From an uncultured Bacteroides sp. (lineage in GTDB: Bacteria; Bacteroidota; Bacteroidia; Bacteroidales; Bacteroidaceae), in contig CALUOU010000014.1 of NCBI GenBank assembly GCA_944322335.1, positions 1 through 40,103 of the forward strand: a stretch of 40,103 nt of DNA, read 5' to 3'. Every line of letters starts with the position of its first letter. The first letter of the stretch is position 1. The position numbers were made by a program, and so were the translations under genes. Under the pieces are notes generated by a model. The model was given only the letters and a program-made list of their open reading frames with translations, searched no databases and was not told the DNA's origin. Shown one piece after another: positions 28,275 to 36,287 of the stretch.

Positions 28275-29156
28275 TCACACTTCTGCGGTCAGGCTTTTCC
28301 ATACAGCCCGTCTGGCACTCGCCCACGCCACCCCGACGCCCGTCACCGCCACCACTCCCGAAGCGGCCGTCACCGCGCGTGGAGTCACTATCTCCGCCAG
28401 CTCCGGCCACCGGTCCAGCAAGACCGCCACTCCCAGCCACATCATCCCTATGGCCAGCAGTGCGGCCACAGCGCCTGTCAGCACACTTTTCCTCACGTAG
28501 GGCCTCCCCACCGTCCGGTCGTCCGCTCCCACCAGTCTCATGATCCTTATCAGCCTCCTTTCGGCATAGACAGCCAGCCGCACGGTATTGTCCGTCAGAG
28601 CCCATGCGATGCAGCCCAGCACGAGTGCCGCCAGCAGCAGCCCCGCTTCCATCAGTCCCACCTTGCGGTCCACGCCTCCGGCCAGGTCACGGTCGAACTC
28701 CACGCCCTTCACGCCCGGCCATTGTTCCATCCACCGCCTTCCCAGCGCCTCCATGCTGTCCGGACTGGCATACTCCGCCTCCGGCCACACCTCGACACAC
28801 GCCTCAAACGGATTATACCCCAGAAACTCCTGCGGATCGCTGCCAGTGTCCCGGCAATGCTCCTCCAGTGCCCGCGCGGCGGAGACATACACGGCCTCCC
28901 TCACGCCCGGCCCGCCTTCCAGTCCGGCCACAATCCTTTCCGCCTCGCCGTCTGTCACACTCCGTTCCATGACCAGCGTCATGCCCACGTGCTCTCTGGC
29001 CCATCGGCCCAGACCGTATGCCGCCTGCAGGCACAGCATTCCGCCGCCCGTCACCGCCAGCATCAGCGTCATGCCCACACATGCCGTCGCCCACTGTCCT
29101 CCGCTGTCCGCTCTTCTTCCTTTTCCCATATTCCCCTTCTCCTCCTCAGCCGACAT
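28275..29156 (-). CDS. ftsX: Cell division protein FtsX (ABC transporter permease)
   Basis: A 293-residue FtsX: a short cytoplasmic N-terminus, one TM helix near residues 22-45, a periplasmic domain of about 120 residues (EFLGYNPFEACVEVWPEAEYA), then three TM helices with ERRLIRIMRLVGADDRTVGRPYVRKS between them, the typical FtsX cytoplasmic loop. With the ATPase FtsE it couples division to peptidoglycan hydrolases; ftsE is not adjacent. Its start overlaps the methyltransferase gene by 11 bases. This stretch is more GC-rich than its surroundings. Confidence 0.92.
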   Translation of the reverse strand: MSAEEEKGNMGKGRRADSGGQWATACVGMTLMLAVTGGGMLCLQAAYGLGRWAREHVGMTLVMERSVTDGEAERIVAGLEGGPGVREAVYVSAARALEEHCRDTGSDPQEFLGYNPFEACVEVWPEAEYASPDSMEALGRRWMEQWPGVKGVEFDRDLAGGVDRKVGLMEAGLLLAALVLGCIAWALTDNTVRLAVYAERRLIRIMRLVGADDRTVGRPYVRKSVLTGAVAALLAIGMMWLGVAVLLDRWPELAEIVTPRAVTAASGVVAVTGVGVAWASARRAVWKSLTAEV

Positions 29157-30057
29157 TCCCGTCCCCTCTTCTCATCACGTAGGTCAGCGAGCTGCTTCCT
29201 TCCGGCTTTCCGACCGTACACAGGGCGGCCCTCAGTCCCGCCAGCATACCTTTCGCTACGGGCCACTTCGCGTGGCGGTAACGCTCGCTCATGATGCTCA
29301 CGTAATACGCGTCCAGCGGCATGGGCAGAACCGCGTCCACCCTCCAGCCGTGTTTCCGCGCCAGCCGCTCCATGTCCTGCGGCGCGAAATGCCACAGGTG
29401 TCTGGGCACGTCCCAAGCGGCCCAGTGCGCTCCATAGCGGCGCGCGTCCCACGACAGACGGTTGGGCACAGCCACCACCAGCAGCCCGTCCATGGCCGTC
29501 AGATGGCTGATGCGCGTCCAAGCCTCGTCGAGATGCTGCAAGTGTTCCATGACATGCCACAGTGTCACCACGTCAAACTGCCCTTCCGCCCACTTGTCCC
29601 AAGCGTCATCGGGCCGGACCTCCAGACCGAAACGGGCACGGGCGAACGCTCTGGAGCGGGCATCCTTTTCCATGGCTTCCACCCTCCAGCCCCGCAGTTT
29701 CATAAAATGCGGAAAATATCCGGTTCCTGTCCCTATGTCGAGCAAGGTTCCCCGCTTCCGATGCAGTTCCCGCTCCAGCAGTCTGGCTTTCTGGCCGAGA
29801 CGCACCGCCCTGACCCAGTGATAAAGGGTGTTGACCACCCCCCGCCTGCTGTCGCTGTGGGAGATGTAATCAGGAGTGTCATAATAACGTCCTATCTCTG
29901 TCTCATCCGGAAAATCTTGGGTAAATACAAATCCGCACTCCCGGCATCGGAAAAGCCGGAAAGTTTCGCCCGACACATAATGATCCATACAGGTCAGAGC
30001 CGGTTCCACTTGGGCAGCGGAACAAAGAGGGCAGGATTTCAGCGTGATTCTATTCAT
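29146..30057 (-). CDS. Class I SAM-dependent methyltransferase with N-terminal zinc ribbon
   Basis: A 303-residue protein. Two cysteine pairs at the N-terminus (CPLC and CREC) suggest a small zinc ribbon. The SAM-binding motif I is LLDIGTGTGYF, followed by the acidic end of strand 2 (VEAMEKD) and FDVVTLWHVMEHL, a common motif of Methyltransf_23/UbiG-like enzymes. The substrate is unknown; zinc-ribbon members often act on sugars or lipid-linked glycans. It is the first gene of the minus-strand run leading to folK. The upstream gap 30058-30430 contains no recognisable gene. Confidence 0.88.
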   Translation of the reverse strand: MNRITLKSCPLCSAAQVEPALTCMDHYVSGETFRLFRCRECGFVFTQDFPDETEIGRYYDTPDYISHSDSRRGVVNTLYHWVRAVRLGQKARLLERELHRKRGTLLDIGTGTGYFPHFMKLRGWRVEAMEKDARSRAFARARFGLEVRPDDAWDKWAEGQFDVVTLWHVMEHLQHLDEAWTRISHLTAMDGLLVVAVPNRLSWDARRYGAHWAAWDVPRHLWHFAPQDMERLARKHGWRVDAVLPMPLDAYYVSIMSERYRHAKWPVAKGMLAGLRAALCTVGKPEGSSSLTYVMRRGDGNVG

Positions 30058-30432
30058 CGGGGTTCTTTATAAAGCAAGACACAACCATCTATCAGGGCTA
30101 TACGTACACACAACGCCCAAATATCTTGCAAAATAACAAATAAAATATGAATGCGGCCTTTTTTATTAAGGAGATTTAAGACTATGACCTAAAATGTGTG
30201 CCTCTATGCCTGCCGCCAAAAGACAAAACCAACGCGTGTCACGCCAAATACCTGCGCAAGGCACAGCGGCTGCCCGCACATGAAACGGACGGCATGCGCG
30301 CGTCAGGCAAAGGGCATGAACGCCCCTTCTAAAAAAAATGATGAAGAAACCGGACGCATTCCCAAAGAGAATTTATACAAAGCGCATTCCGGCAAACTTC
30401 TACCTCACAAACACTTAAAAAAAGACAAAGCT

Positions 30433-30464
30433 TTTGCCTCTGCAAACGGAATGCCCTATCTTTG
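30433..30464 (+). promoter_or_regulatory. Bacteroides-type promoter of ahcY
   Basis: -33 TTTG (30433-30436) and -7 TATCTTTG (30457-30464) are 20 bp apart, placing the start about 24 nt before the ahcY ATG. So short a leader leaves no room for an aptamer riboswitch. Confidence 0.78.
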
Positions 30465-30494
30465 CACCGCTTATTCAATAACTAAACTATAATT

Positions 30495-31913
30495 ATGTCT
30501 GAAGAATTATTCTCTAACCTGCCCTACAAAGTGGCAGACATCAACCTTGCCGACTTTGGACGCAAGGAAATCGACATGGCAGAAAAAGAAATGCCCGGCC
30601 TGATGGCTCTTCGCGAAAAGTATGGAGAAACAAAACCGCTGAAAGGAGCACGCATCATGGGCTCGCTGCACATGACCATCCAAACTGCGGTGCTGATCGA
30701 AACGCTCGTAACCCTGGGCGCCGAGGTACGCTGGTGCTCATGCAATATTTACTCCACTCAAGACCACGCGGCAGCAGCCATTGCAGCCGACGGCATCGCC
30801 GTGTTCGCCTGGAAGGGAGAGACACTGGCCGACTACTGGTGGTGTACCCTGCAGGCCATGAACTTCCCCGGCGGGAAGGGTCCCAATGTGATCGTTGACG
30901 ACGGCGGAGACGCCACACTGATGATCCACGCCGGCTATGCGGCTGAAGAAGATCCCGCCCAGCTCGACAAAGAAGCGCATGCCGAGGACGAAATAGAGCT
31001 GAACGCACTGCTGAAAAAAGTGCTGGCTGCCGACAACGGACGCTGGCACCGCGTGGCTGCCGAGGTGCGCGGCGTGTCGGAAGAGACGACCACGGGCGTT
31101 CACCGTCTCTACCAAATGCAAGAAGAGGGCAAGCTGCTGTTTCCGGCCTTCAACGTGAACGACTCTGTGACCAAATCGAAATTCGACAATCTCTACGGCT
31201 GCCGCGAATCGCTGGCCGACGGCATCAAGCGGGCCACCGATGTGATGATCGCAGGCAAGGTGGTAGTGGTGTGCGGCTACGGCGATGTGGGGAAAGGCTG
31301 TTCCCACTCCATGCGAAGCTATGGCGCACGGGTGCTGATCACCGAGATCGACCCCATCTGTGCCTTACAGGCCGCCATGGAAGGCTTTGAAGTGGTCACC
31401 ATGGATGAAGCCTGCTCACAAGGAAACATCTTTGTCACCACGACCGGCAATATCGACATCGTACGCATCGACCACATGGAGCGCATGAAAGACCAGGCCA
31501 TTGTGTGCAACATCGGACATTTCGACAACGAGATACAGGTGGACGCGCTGAAACACTATCCCGGCATCCGCCGCGTCAACATCAAACCGCAAGTGGACCG
31601 CTATTTCTTCCCCGACGGACACAGCATCATCCTGCTGGCCGACGGCCGTCTGGTCAACCTGGGCTGCGCCACGGGACATCCCTCGTTTGTCATGAGCAAC
31701 TCGTTCACCAACCAGACGCTTGCGCAAATCGAGCTTTTCAACAAGCCTTATGAGACGGGGGTCTACCGCCTTCCCAAGCATCTGGACGAAGAGGTGGCCC
31801 GCTTGCACCTGGAGAAAATCGGCGCCAAGCTGACCCGCCTCACGCCGGAACAGGCCGCCTACATCGGTGTCAGCGTGGACGGGCCGTACAAAGCTGAACA
31901 CTACAGATACTAA
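30495..31913 (+). CDS. ahcY: S-adenosylhomocysteine hydrolase
   Basis: A 472-residue AdoHcyase. Hallmarks include [35 protein letters not shown], the NAD-binding [14 protein letters not shown] near residues 255-268, [20 protein letters not shown] and the C-terminal [10 protein letters not shown]. It splits S-adenosylhomocysteine into adenosine and homocysteine, relieving product inhibition of methyltransferases such as those in this window. Length and motifs are canonical. Confidence 0.98.
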   Translation: MSEELFSNLPYKVADINLADFGRKEIDMAEKEMPGLMALREKYGETKPLKGARIMGSLHMTIQTAVLIETLVTLGAEVRWCSCNIYSTQDHAAAAIAADGIAVFAWKGETLADYWWCTLQAMNFPGGKGPNVIVDDGGDATLMIHAGYAAEEDPAQLDKEAHAEDEIELNALLKKVLAADNGRWHRVAAEVRGVSEETTTGVHRLYQMQEEGKLLFPAFNVNDSVTKSKFDNLYGCRESLADGIKRATDVMIAGKVVVVCGYGDVGKGCSHSMRSYGARVLITEIDPICALQAAMEGFEVVTMDEACSQGNIFVTTTGNIDIVRIDHMERMKDQAIVCNIGHFDNEIQVDALKHYPGIRRVNIKPQVDRYFFPDGHSIILLADGRLVNLGCATGHPSFVMSNSFTNQTLAQIELFNKPYETGVYRLPKHLDEEVARLHLEKIGAKLTRLTPEQAAYIGVSVDGPYKAEHYRY

Positions 31914-31928
31914 TCCATCTTTCCATAA

Positions 31929-31990
31929 GAATGAAGAATGAAGAGCCTCCCCTGTAAAAGGAATATCCCGGCCAGCTTCATTCTTCGTTC
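31929..31990 (+). repeat. Inverted repeat between ahcY and the YfhO-like gene
   Basis: Arms at 31929-31943 and 31976-31990 pair over 15 positions (14 Watson-Crick and one G-T), around a 32-nt loop. It begins 16 bp after the ahcY stop and could act as an attenuator or terminator, although only a short T-run follows. Confidence 0.55.
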
Positions 31991-32008
31991 TGTTTTCAAA
32001 CATCGCTT

Positions 32009-34525
32009 ATGAAAAAGATTCTTCCCGACCTCATCGTCATCCTGTCTTTCATTGTCATCTCGTTCGCCTACTTCTTTCCGGCCGACATCGAAGGACGCAT
32101 CCTCTTCCAGCATGACACGGCAGCCGGAATGGGAGCCAGCCACGAAGTCAACCAGTATTATGAGGAAACAGGCGAACGCTCACGCTGGACCAACGCGCTC
32201 TTCGGAGGCATGCCGACCTATCAGATCGCTCCCTCCTACGATTCTGCCAAGCCGCTCAGCTGGCTGCAGAAGGTCTACCAATTGTTCTTGCCCAGCTATG
32301 TCTGCCTCACCTTTATCCTGCTGACGGGCTTCTACATCCTGCTCCGCGCCTTCGGCATCCCCGCCTGGCTGGCCGGATTAGGAGGAGTGCTATGGGCTTT
32401 CTCGTCATACTTCTTCATCCTGATCTCAGCCGGACACATCTGGAAGTTCATCACCTTGGCCTACATCCCCCCCACGCTGGCGGGCATCGTGCTGGCCTAT
32501 CGGGGCAGACTGCTGGCGGGAGGCGTGGTGACGGCACTCTTCATCGCCTTGCAGATCACGTCCAACCACGTCCAGATGTCCTACTACTTCCTGTTCGTCA
32601 TCCTGTTTTTCGCAGGAGCCTATTTCGAAAAGGCATGGCGCGAAAAGACCTTGCCGCAGTTTTTCAAGGCAAGTGCCGTGCTGGTTGTCGCCGCGCTGAT
32701 CGGCGTTGCGGCCAACCTCACCAACCTCTATCACACCTATACGTACAGCAAAGAGACCATGCGCGGCAAAAGCGAACTGGTGTTGAGCGGCGAAGCGGCC
32801 GCCCAGCAGACCGGCAGCGGACTGAGCCGCGACTACATCACGCAATGGAGCTACGGCATCGGGGAGACCTGGACCCTGCTCATCCCCAACTTCAAGGGCG
32901 GAGCCTCTGTGCCTCTCTCCATGAGCCAGACTGCCATGGAGAAGGCCAACCCGATGTATGCCGGGCTTTACAACAGCCTGCCCCAATACTTCGGCACCCA
33001 GCCCATGACTTCCGGACCTGTCTATGTGGGAGCTTTTGTGCTTTTCCTTTTCCTGCTGGGGTGCTTCATCGTCAAAGGGCCGTTGAAGTGGGCGCTGATC
33101 GGAGCCACATTCTTTTCCATCGTCCTTTCGTGGGGAAAGAATTTCATGCCGCTCACCGACTTCTTCATCGACTACATACCTATGTATAACAAGTTCCGGG
33201 CTGTCTCGTCCATCCTGGTCATCGCCGAATTTACCATCCCGCTGCTGGCAGTCTTCGCCTTAAAGAAGATCCTGGACGAGCCCAAGCTGCTCCGCACACA
33301 TCTCAAGTCGGCGGGCGTCTGCCTGCTGTTTACGGCGGGAGTGGCCTTGTGGCATGCTGTGGGCGGAACTCCCGATCCTGCCCGGTATGTCCCCGCTCAA
33401 GAGGCCGGCATGCTGCAGCAAGCCGTCAGCCAAGGCATGATACCCTCCAGCGAGCTGCAGGGCATCCTGGCCAACCTTTCAGAGATGCGGGCGGCCTTGG
33501 TACGCAGCGACGCGTTGCGCAGCTTCATCGTGATTGCCATCGGCGTGCTGCTGCTGGCTCTCTACGCGACGGGCAAGCTGCGCCAGTCGTTTACGCTGGC
33601 AGGCATCGCCGCGCTCTGTCTGGTTGACTTATGGGGCGTGAACAAGCGCTACCTCAACGACAGCCAGTTTGTGCCCCGGTCCGCACAGACCGAATCTTTC
33701 ACCAAGACCCGGACCGACGAGCTTATCCTGCAAGACCCGGCCTTGGACTACCGCGTGCTGAACTTGGCTAGCAATACGTTCAACGAGAACAACACTTCCT
33801 ATTGGCACAAGAGCATCGGAGGCTACCACGCCGCCAAGCTGCGCCGCTATCAGGAAATGATCGACTACCACATATCTTCCGAAATGCAGAATGTCTACAG
33901 GCAGATAGCCGCCTCAGGAGGAGCGACAGACAGCATCGACGCTTCCCAGTTCCGCGTGCTGAACATGCTCAACACGAGGTATTTCATCTTCCCCGCAGGG
34001 CAGCAGGGTGAAACGGTTCCCGTTCTGAATCCGTATGCCTACGGCAACGCGTGGTTTGTAAGCGACATCAAGTATGTGGACAATGCCAACCAGGAAATAG
34101 ACGCGTTAAGCGACATCCAGCCCGCCGAGACGGCCGTTGTGGACACCCGCTTCAAAGACGCGCTGCGCGGAGCCACCCAGGCTTACAAAGACAGCCTGTC
34201 CGAAATCCGCCTGCTGTCTTACCAGCCTGACCGTCTGGTGTATGAGAGCGAGAACGCGCAAGACGGGGTGGCGGTATTCTCCGAGATCTACTATCCGGAC
34301 GGCTGGCACGCCACCATTGACGGACAACCGGCTGCCGTGGGACGGGCCAACTACATTTTGCGCACCCTCTATGTACCGGCCGGCAAACACACTATCGAGA
34401 TGCGTTTCGATCCCCAAAGCCTGCACGTGACCGAAGGCATCGCTTATGCGGCGCTGGCCTTGCTCCTGCTGGGCAGCTTAGGGGCGGTCGGCCTGGCATG
34501 GAGACAAAACAAGGCCCGCGCATAA
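32009..34525 (+). CDS. YfhO-like polytopic membrane protein
   Basis: An 838-residue membrane protein with a dozen or more hydrophobic segments and a C-terminal soluble region of about 280 residues followed by one last TM helix (AYAALALLLLGSLGAVGLAW). The N-terminal helix, the loop RSRWTNALFGGMPTYQ and the C-terminal YYPDGWHATIDGQPA are typical of the YfhO/GT-C-like family. In Firmicutes YfhO homologues attach sugars to teichoic acids; the role in Bacteroidales is unknown. It lies downstream of ahcY with no promoter of its own recognised. Confidence 0.82.
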   Translation: MKKILPDLIVILSFIVISFAYFFPADIEGRILFQHDTAAGMGASHEVNQYYEETGERSRWTNALFGGMPTYQIAPSYDSAKPLSWLQKVYQLFLPSYVCLTFILLTGFYILLRAFGIPAWLAGLGGVLWAFSSYFFILISAGHIWKFITLAYIPPTLAGIVLAYRGRLLAGGVVTALFIALQITSNHVQMSYYFLFVILFFAGAYFEKAWREKTLPQFFKASAVLVVAALIGVAANLTNLYHTYTYSKETMRGKSELVLSGEAAAQQTGSGLSRDYITQWSYGIGETWTLLIPNFKGGASVPLSMSQTAMEKANPMYAGLYNSLPQYFGTQPMTSGPVYVGAFVLFLFLLGCFIVKGPLKWALIGATFFSIVLSWGKNFMPLTDFFIDYIPMYNKFRAVSSILVIAEFTIPLLAVFALKKILDEPKLLRTHLKSAGVCLLFTAGVALWHAVGGTPDPARYVPAQEAGMLQQAVSQGMIPSSELQGILANLSEMRAALVRSDALRSFIVIAIGVLLLALYATGKLRQSFTLAGIAALCLVDLWGVNKRYLNDSQFVPRSAQTESFTKTRTDELILQDPALDYRVLNLASNTFNENNTSYWHKSIGGYHAAKLRRYQEMIDYHISSEMQNVYRQIAASGGATDSIDASQFRVLNMLNTRYFIFPAGQQGETVPVLNPYAYGNAWFVSDIKYVDNANQEIDALSDIQPAETAVVDTRFKDALRGATQAYKDSLSEIRLLSYQPDRLVYESENAQDGVAVFSEIYYPDGWHATIDGQPAAVGRANYILRTLYVPAGKHTIEMRFDPQSLHVTEGIAYAALALLLLGSLGAVGLAWRQNKARA

Positions 34526-34549
34526 AACGGAGCCCTGCAAACATAAAAA

Positions 34550-34579
34550 GCCGCCCCCACCTTCACAGGTGAGGACGGC
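34550..34579 (-). terminator. Rho-independent terminator on the minus strand
   Basis: A 13-bp stem with two mismatches and a TCAC/GTGA tetraloop (34550-34562 with 34567-34579). Read on the minus strand it ends in a run of five Ts, so it terminates leftward transcription, either from wbqC or from the small transcript starting near 34708. It may also act for the convergent YfhO-like gene. Confidence 0.75.
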
Positions 34580-34708
34580 ACAAGTCAATAATACATGAAA
34601 AAACGCTATTTAGAGAGAGTCTCTTCGTAATTCACCTTTCATGCTTACCATGAAAAACTATTTTTTCTATATCCTTGTTTTTAAATAAGCCTTGCCTCTG
34701 CAAGCATT
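34580..34708 (-). ncRNA. Candidate small transcript with a 13-codon ORF
   Basis: A -7-like TATCTTTG (minus strand, 34715-34722) predicts a start near 34708, and a terminator with a T-run lies at 34550-34579, giving a transcript of roughly 130-160 nt in a gap without long ORFs. Inside it is the ORF MVSMKGELRRDSL (34610-34651) and a hairpin TTTCATG/CATGAAA that covers its start. No -33 TTTG was found. It could be an sRNA, a micro-protein gene, or just the 3' UTR of wbqC. No RNA family was recognised. Confidence 0.4.
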
Positions 34709-34714
34709 TCGCTG

Positions 34715-34722
34715 CAAAGATA
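34715..34722 (-). promoter_or_regulatory. Promoter -7 element of the candidate small transcript
   Basis: TATCTTTG on the minus strand, 121 bp after the wbqC stop codon. The sequence 17-23 bp upstream is A/T-rich without TTTG. A perfect palindrome TTTATCGATAAA lies further upstream at 34770-34781. Confidence 0.45.
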
Positions 34723-34842
34723 AAAAGATTCTTTGGAAGAAAAAATATAGAAACGACAAAAGAGCCTTTTTTATCGATAAATAAAATTATAAGCCCTGTT
34801 TTTTCTTCACCCGGCCGTTCCTGTCCTTCCTTTCTCCGCAAC

Positions 34843-35493
34843 TCAACGGACAGGCAAAAGCCCGCAGCTCTGTCGCAACACCAAGAGGCTTTCCGGCCCC
34901 ATGTTGAACAAAAGATCCACGATGCTGAGATCGGGCAAGAAGCCCAGCCTGTCCTGAAACACCTGATAATAGGGGGAAGGGAGAAAAGACGGATCTTCCT
35001 GCCTGAAGTCTTTCTTCGGATGGATGCGCTCCCGGAAATCCTGTTCGCCGGTTCCGAAAGAGGCATGATAGGCCGACGTGCGCTCCATGCATGGCTGAAT
35101 GTCGACCAGCGAGCAAACCATGCGGCACAAGGCTTCGTTGTAATCCATCAAGAACTCATACTTCCGCTCATAAAAGGGCCGGAAATCATCTTTGTAATAC
35201 TCAAAGAAAGGAGTGTGGTTGTACGATGACTCCAAAGCGTTCCAGTGCAGATGGCGCCAATTGCCGTGGTCGGATATGCGGATGTCGCGCATCGGAGTCT
35301 TAGGATCCGCCGGCTTGACGATGGGAACGGAAAGTGCCAGAGGCCCGTGTGAGGAGGCTATGGTACAGCGGTTCCGGTAGGTTTGCTTCACGTAATGGTC
35401 ATACTGCTCCACATACACGCGGTCTGCGGCAAACAGCTTGACGTAGTAGGAGACAGGCGCCAGATAGGCCGAAGATAAATAGACGATATTCAC
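34843..35493 (-). CDS. WbqC family protein
   Basis: A 216-residue protein starting at GTG 35493 (NIVYLSSAYLAPVSYYVKLF). The N-terminal strand, the NRCTIASSHGPLALSVPIVKP segment, ISDHGNWRHLHWNALESSY and TPFFEYYKDDFRPFYERKYEFL are hallmarks of WbqC-like proteins, an uncharacterised family found in O-antigen and cell-surface loci. The frame is open to an ATG at 35742, but that extension overlaps the upstream signal-peptidase gene and has no similarity, so GTG is preferred. It is the last gene of the dapB-lepB run. Confidence 0.88.
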   Translation of the reverse strand: MNIVYLSSAYLAPVSYYVKLFAADRVYVEQYDHYVKQTYRNRCTIASSHGPLALSVPIVKPADPKTPMRDIRISDHGNWRHLHWNALESSYNHTPFFEYYKDDFRPFYERKYEFLMDYNEALCRMVCSLVDIQPCMERTSAYHASFGTGEQDFRERIHPKKDFRQEDPSFLPSPYYQVFQDRLGFLPDLSIVDLLFNMGPESLLVLRQSCGLLPVR

Positions 35494-35524
35494 GTTGACT
35501 GAGTTTGAATGTTCTGTTGCTTTG

Positions 35525-36262
35525 TTATTCCACTTTGATCCCCATCCGTTTCCAGCGGTAGCCCCTGAGCAGTCCCGTGCCCGGCTCTTTGGAAAACCAG
35601 ATCCGGACAGCCCGCCCGATGACGTGGGTCTCAGGCACAAAGCCAAACAGGCGCGAATCGGACAGATTGGCGGGATTGTCGGAAGAGACCCAGCAATAGT
35701 CCTGCGTGAAACGGCATTGGCGCACAGGGATGCCATCGACATAAAGCGTGTCTGACTTCACCTCTGCCCGGCGGCCTTCGTGAAGTGCCAGTGTGTTGCA
35801 CAGCAACGTGCGGTTCCAGGCTTCCACGGCAACGGAGTCTCCCTTAGCCGGAACGACCAGCACATGCCAGAGGCGGCGGACAGAATCCGGCGATCCGGCC
35901 GAAGGCATTATCCTGAACAGCGAATCCACCCAGAGCGTGTCGCCCGGAGAGGCTACGCAACGGCCGATAAACACTTCCCGGCGGTCGGCAAACGGTTCGG
36001 TCAGGTTGGAAGGATTGTTGAAGACCACCACATCTCCCTTCTCCACCGGAGCGCCGCCCCACCGGTGGTACCCCCAAAGAGACATCCATGGCAAGCGAAG
36101 CCCGTAGCTCCACCTGTTGACCCAAATGCGATCGCCTTGATAGAGCGTATGCTCCATGCCCGACGAAGGGATCAGGCAGGAAGTAGCCACAAAGTTGCGG
36201 AGCAATACCGCCACGAGCACTGCCCCAGCCAAGGTTGCCGCTATCTTCCATCCTCTTTTCAC
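35525..36262 (-). CDS. S26 signal-peptidase paralogue lacking the catalytic dyad
   Basis: A 245-residue type I signal peptidase-like protein with one N-terminal TM helix. Fold landmarks are intact: GDRIWVNRWSYGLRLP, GDVVVFNNP, SPGDTLWVD, DNPANLSDSRLFGFVP. However the box B segment reads IPSSGMEHTL, putting G35 where the catalytic serine belongs, and box D reads FIGRCVASPGD, putting G100 where the catalytic lysine belongs. Both dyad residues are therefore missing, whereas the adjacent LepB has both (S105, K255). It is probably not an active peptidase of the usual type; a partner or regulatory role beside LepB is inferred. Confidence 0.85.
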   Translation of the reverse strand: MKRGWKIAATLAGAVLVAVLLRNFVATSCLIPSSGMEHTLYQGDRIWVNRWSYGLRLPWMSLWGYHRWGGAPVEKGDVVVFNNPSNLTEPFADRREVFIGRCVASPGDTLWVDSLFRIMPSAGSPDSVRRLWHVLVVPAKGDSVAVEAWNRTLLCNTLALHEGRRAEVKSDTLYVDGIPVRQCRFTQDYCWVSSDNPANLSDSRLFGFVPETHVIGRAVRIWFSKEPGTGLLRGYRWKRMGIKVE

Positions 36263-36287
36263 GAAATCTTCTTTTCCTTAGAAGGGT

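Noticed and set aside
28588..30072. 494-codon and 394-codon frames on the + strand across ftsX and the methyltransferase gene
   Set aside because: Low-complexity Pro/Ser/His-rich translations opposite two recognised genes; they reflect high GC.
30196..30492. 98-codon frame upstream of ahcY
   Set aside because: It spans the canonical ahcY promoter and ends 2 bp before the ahcY start; composition is not protein-like.
30065..30494. SAM or SAH riboswitch upstream of ahcY
   Set aside because: The promoter leaves a leader of only about 24 nt and no aptamer-like pairing was seen.
35494..35742. N-terminal extension of the WbqC protein
   Set aside because: The extra 83 residues overlap the signal-peptidase paralogue gene in another frame and have no similarity; GTG at 35493 fits the family start.
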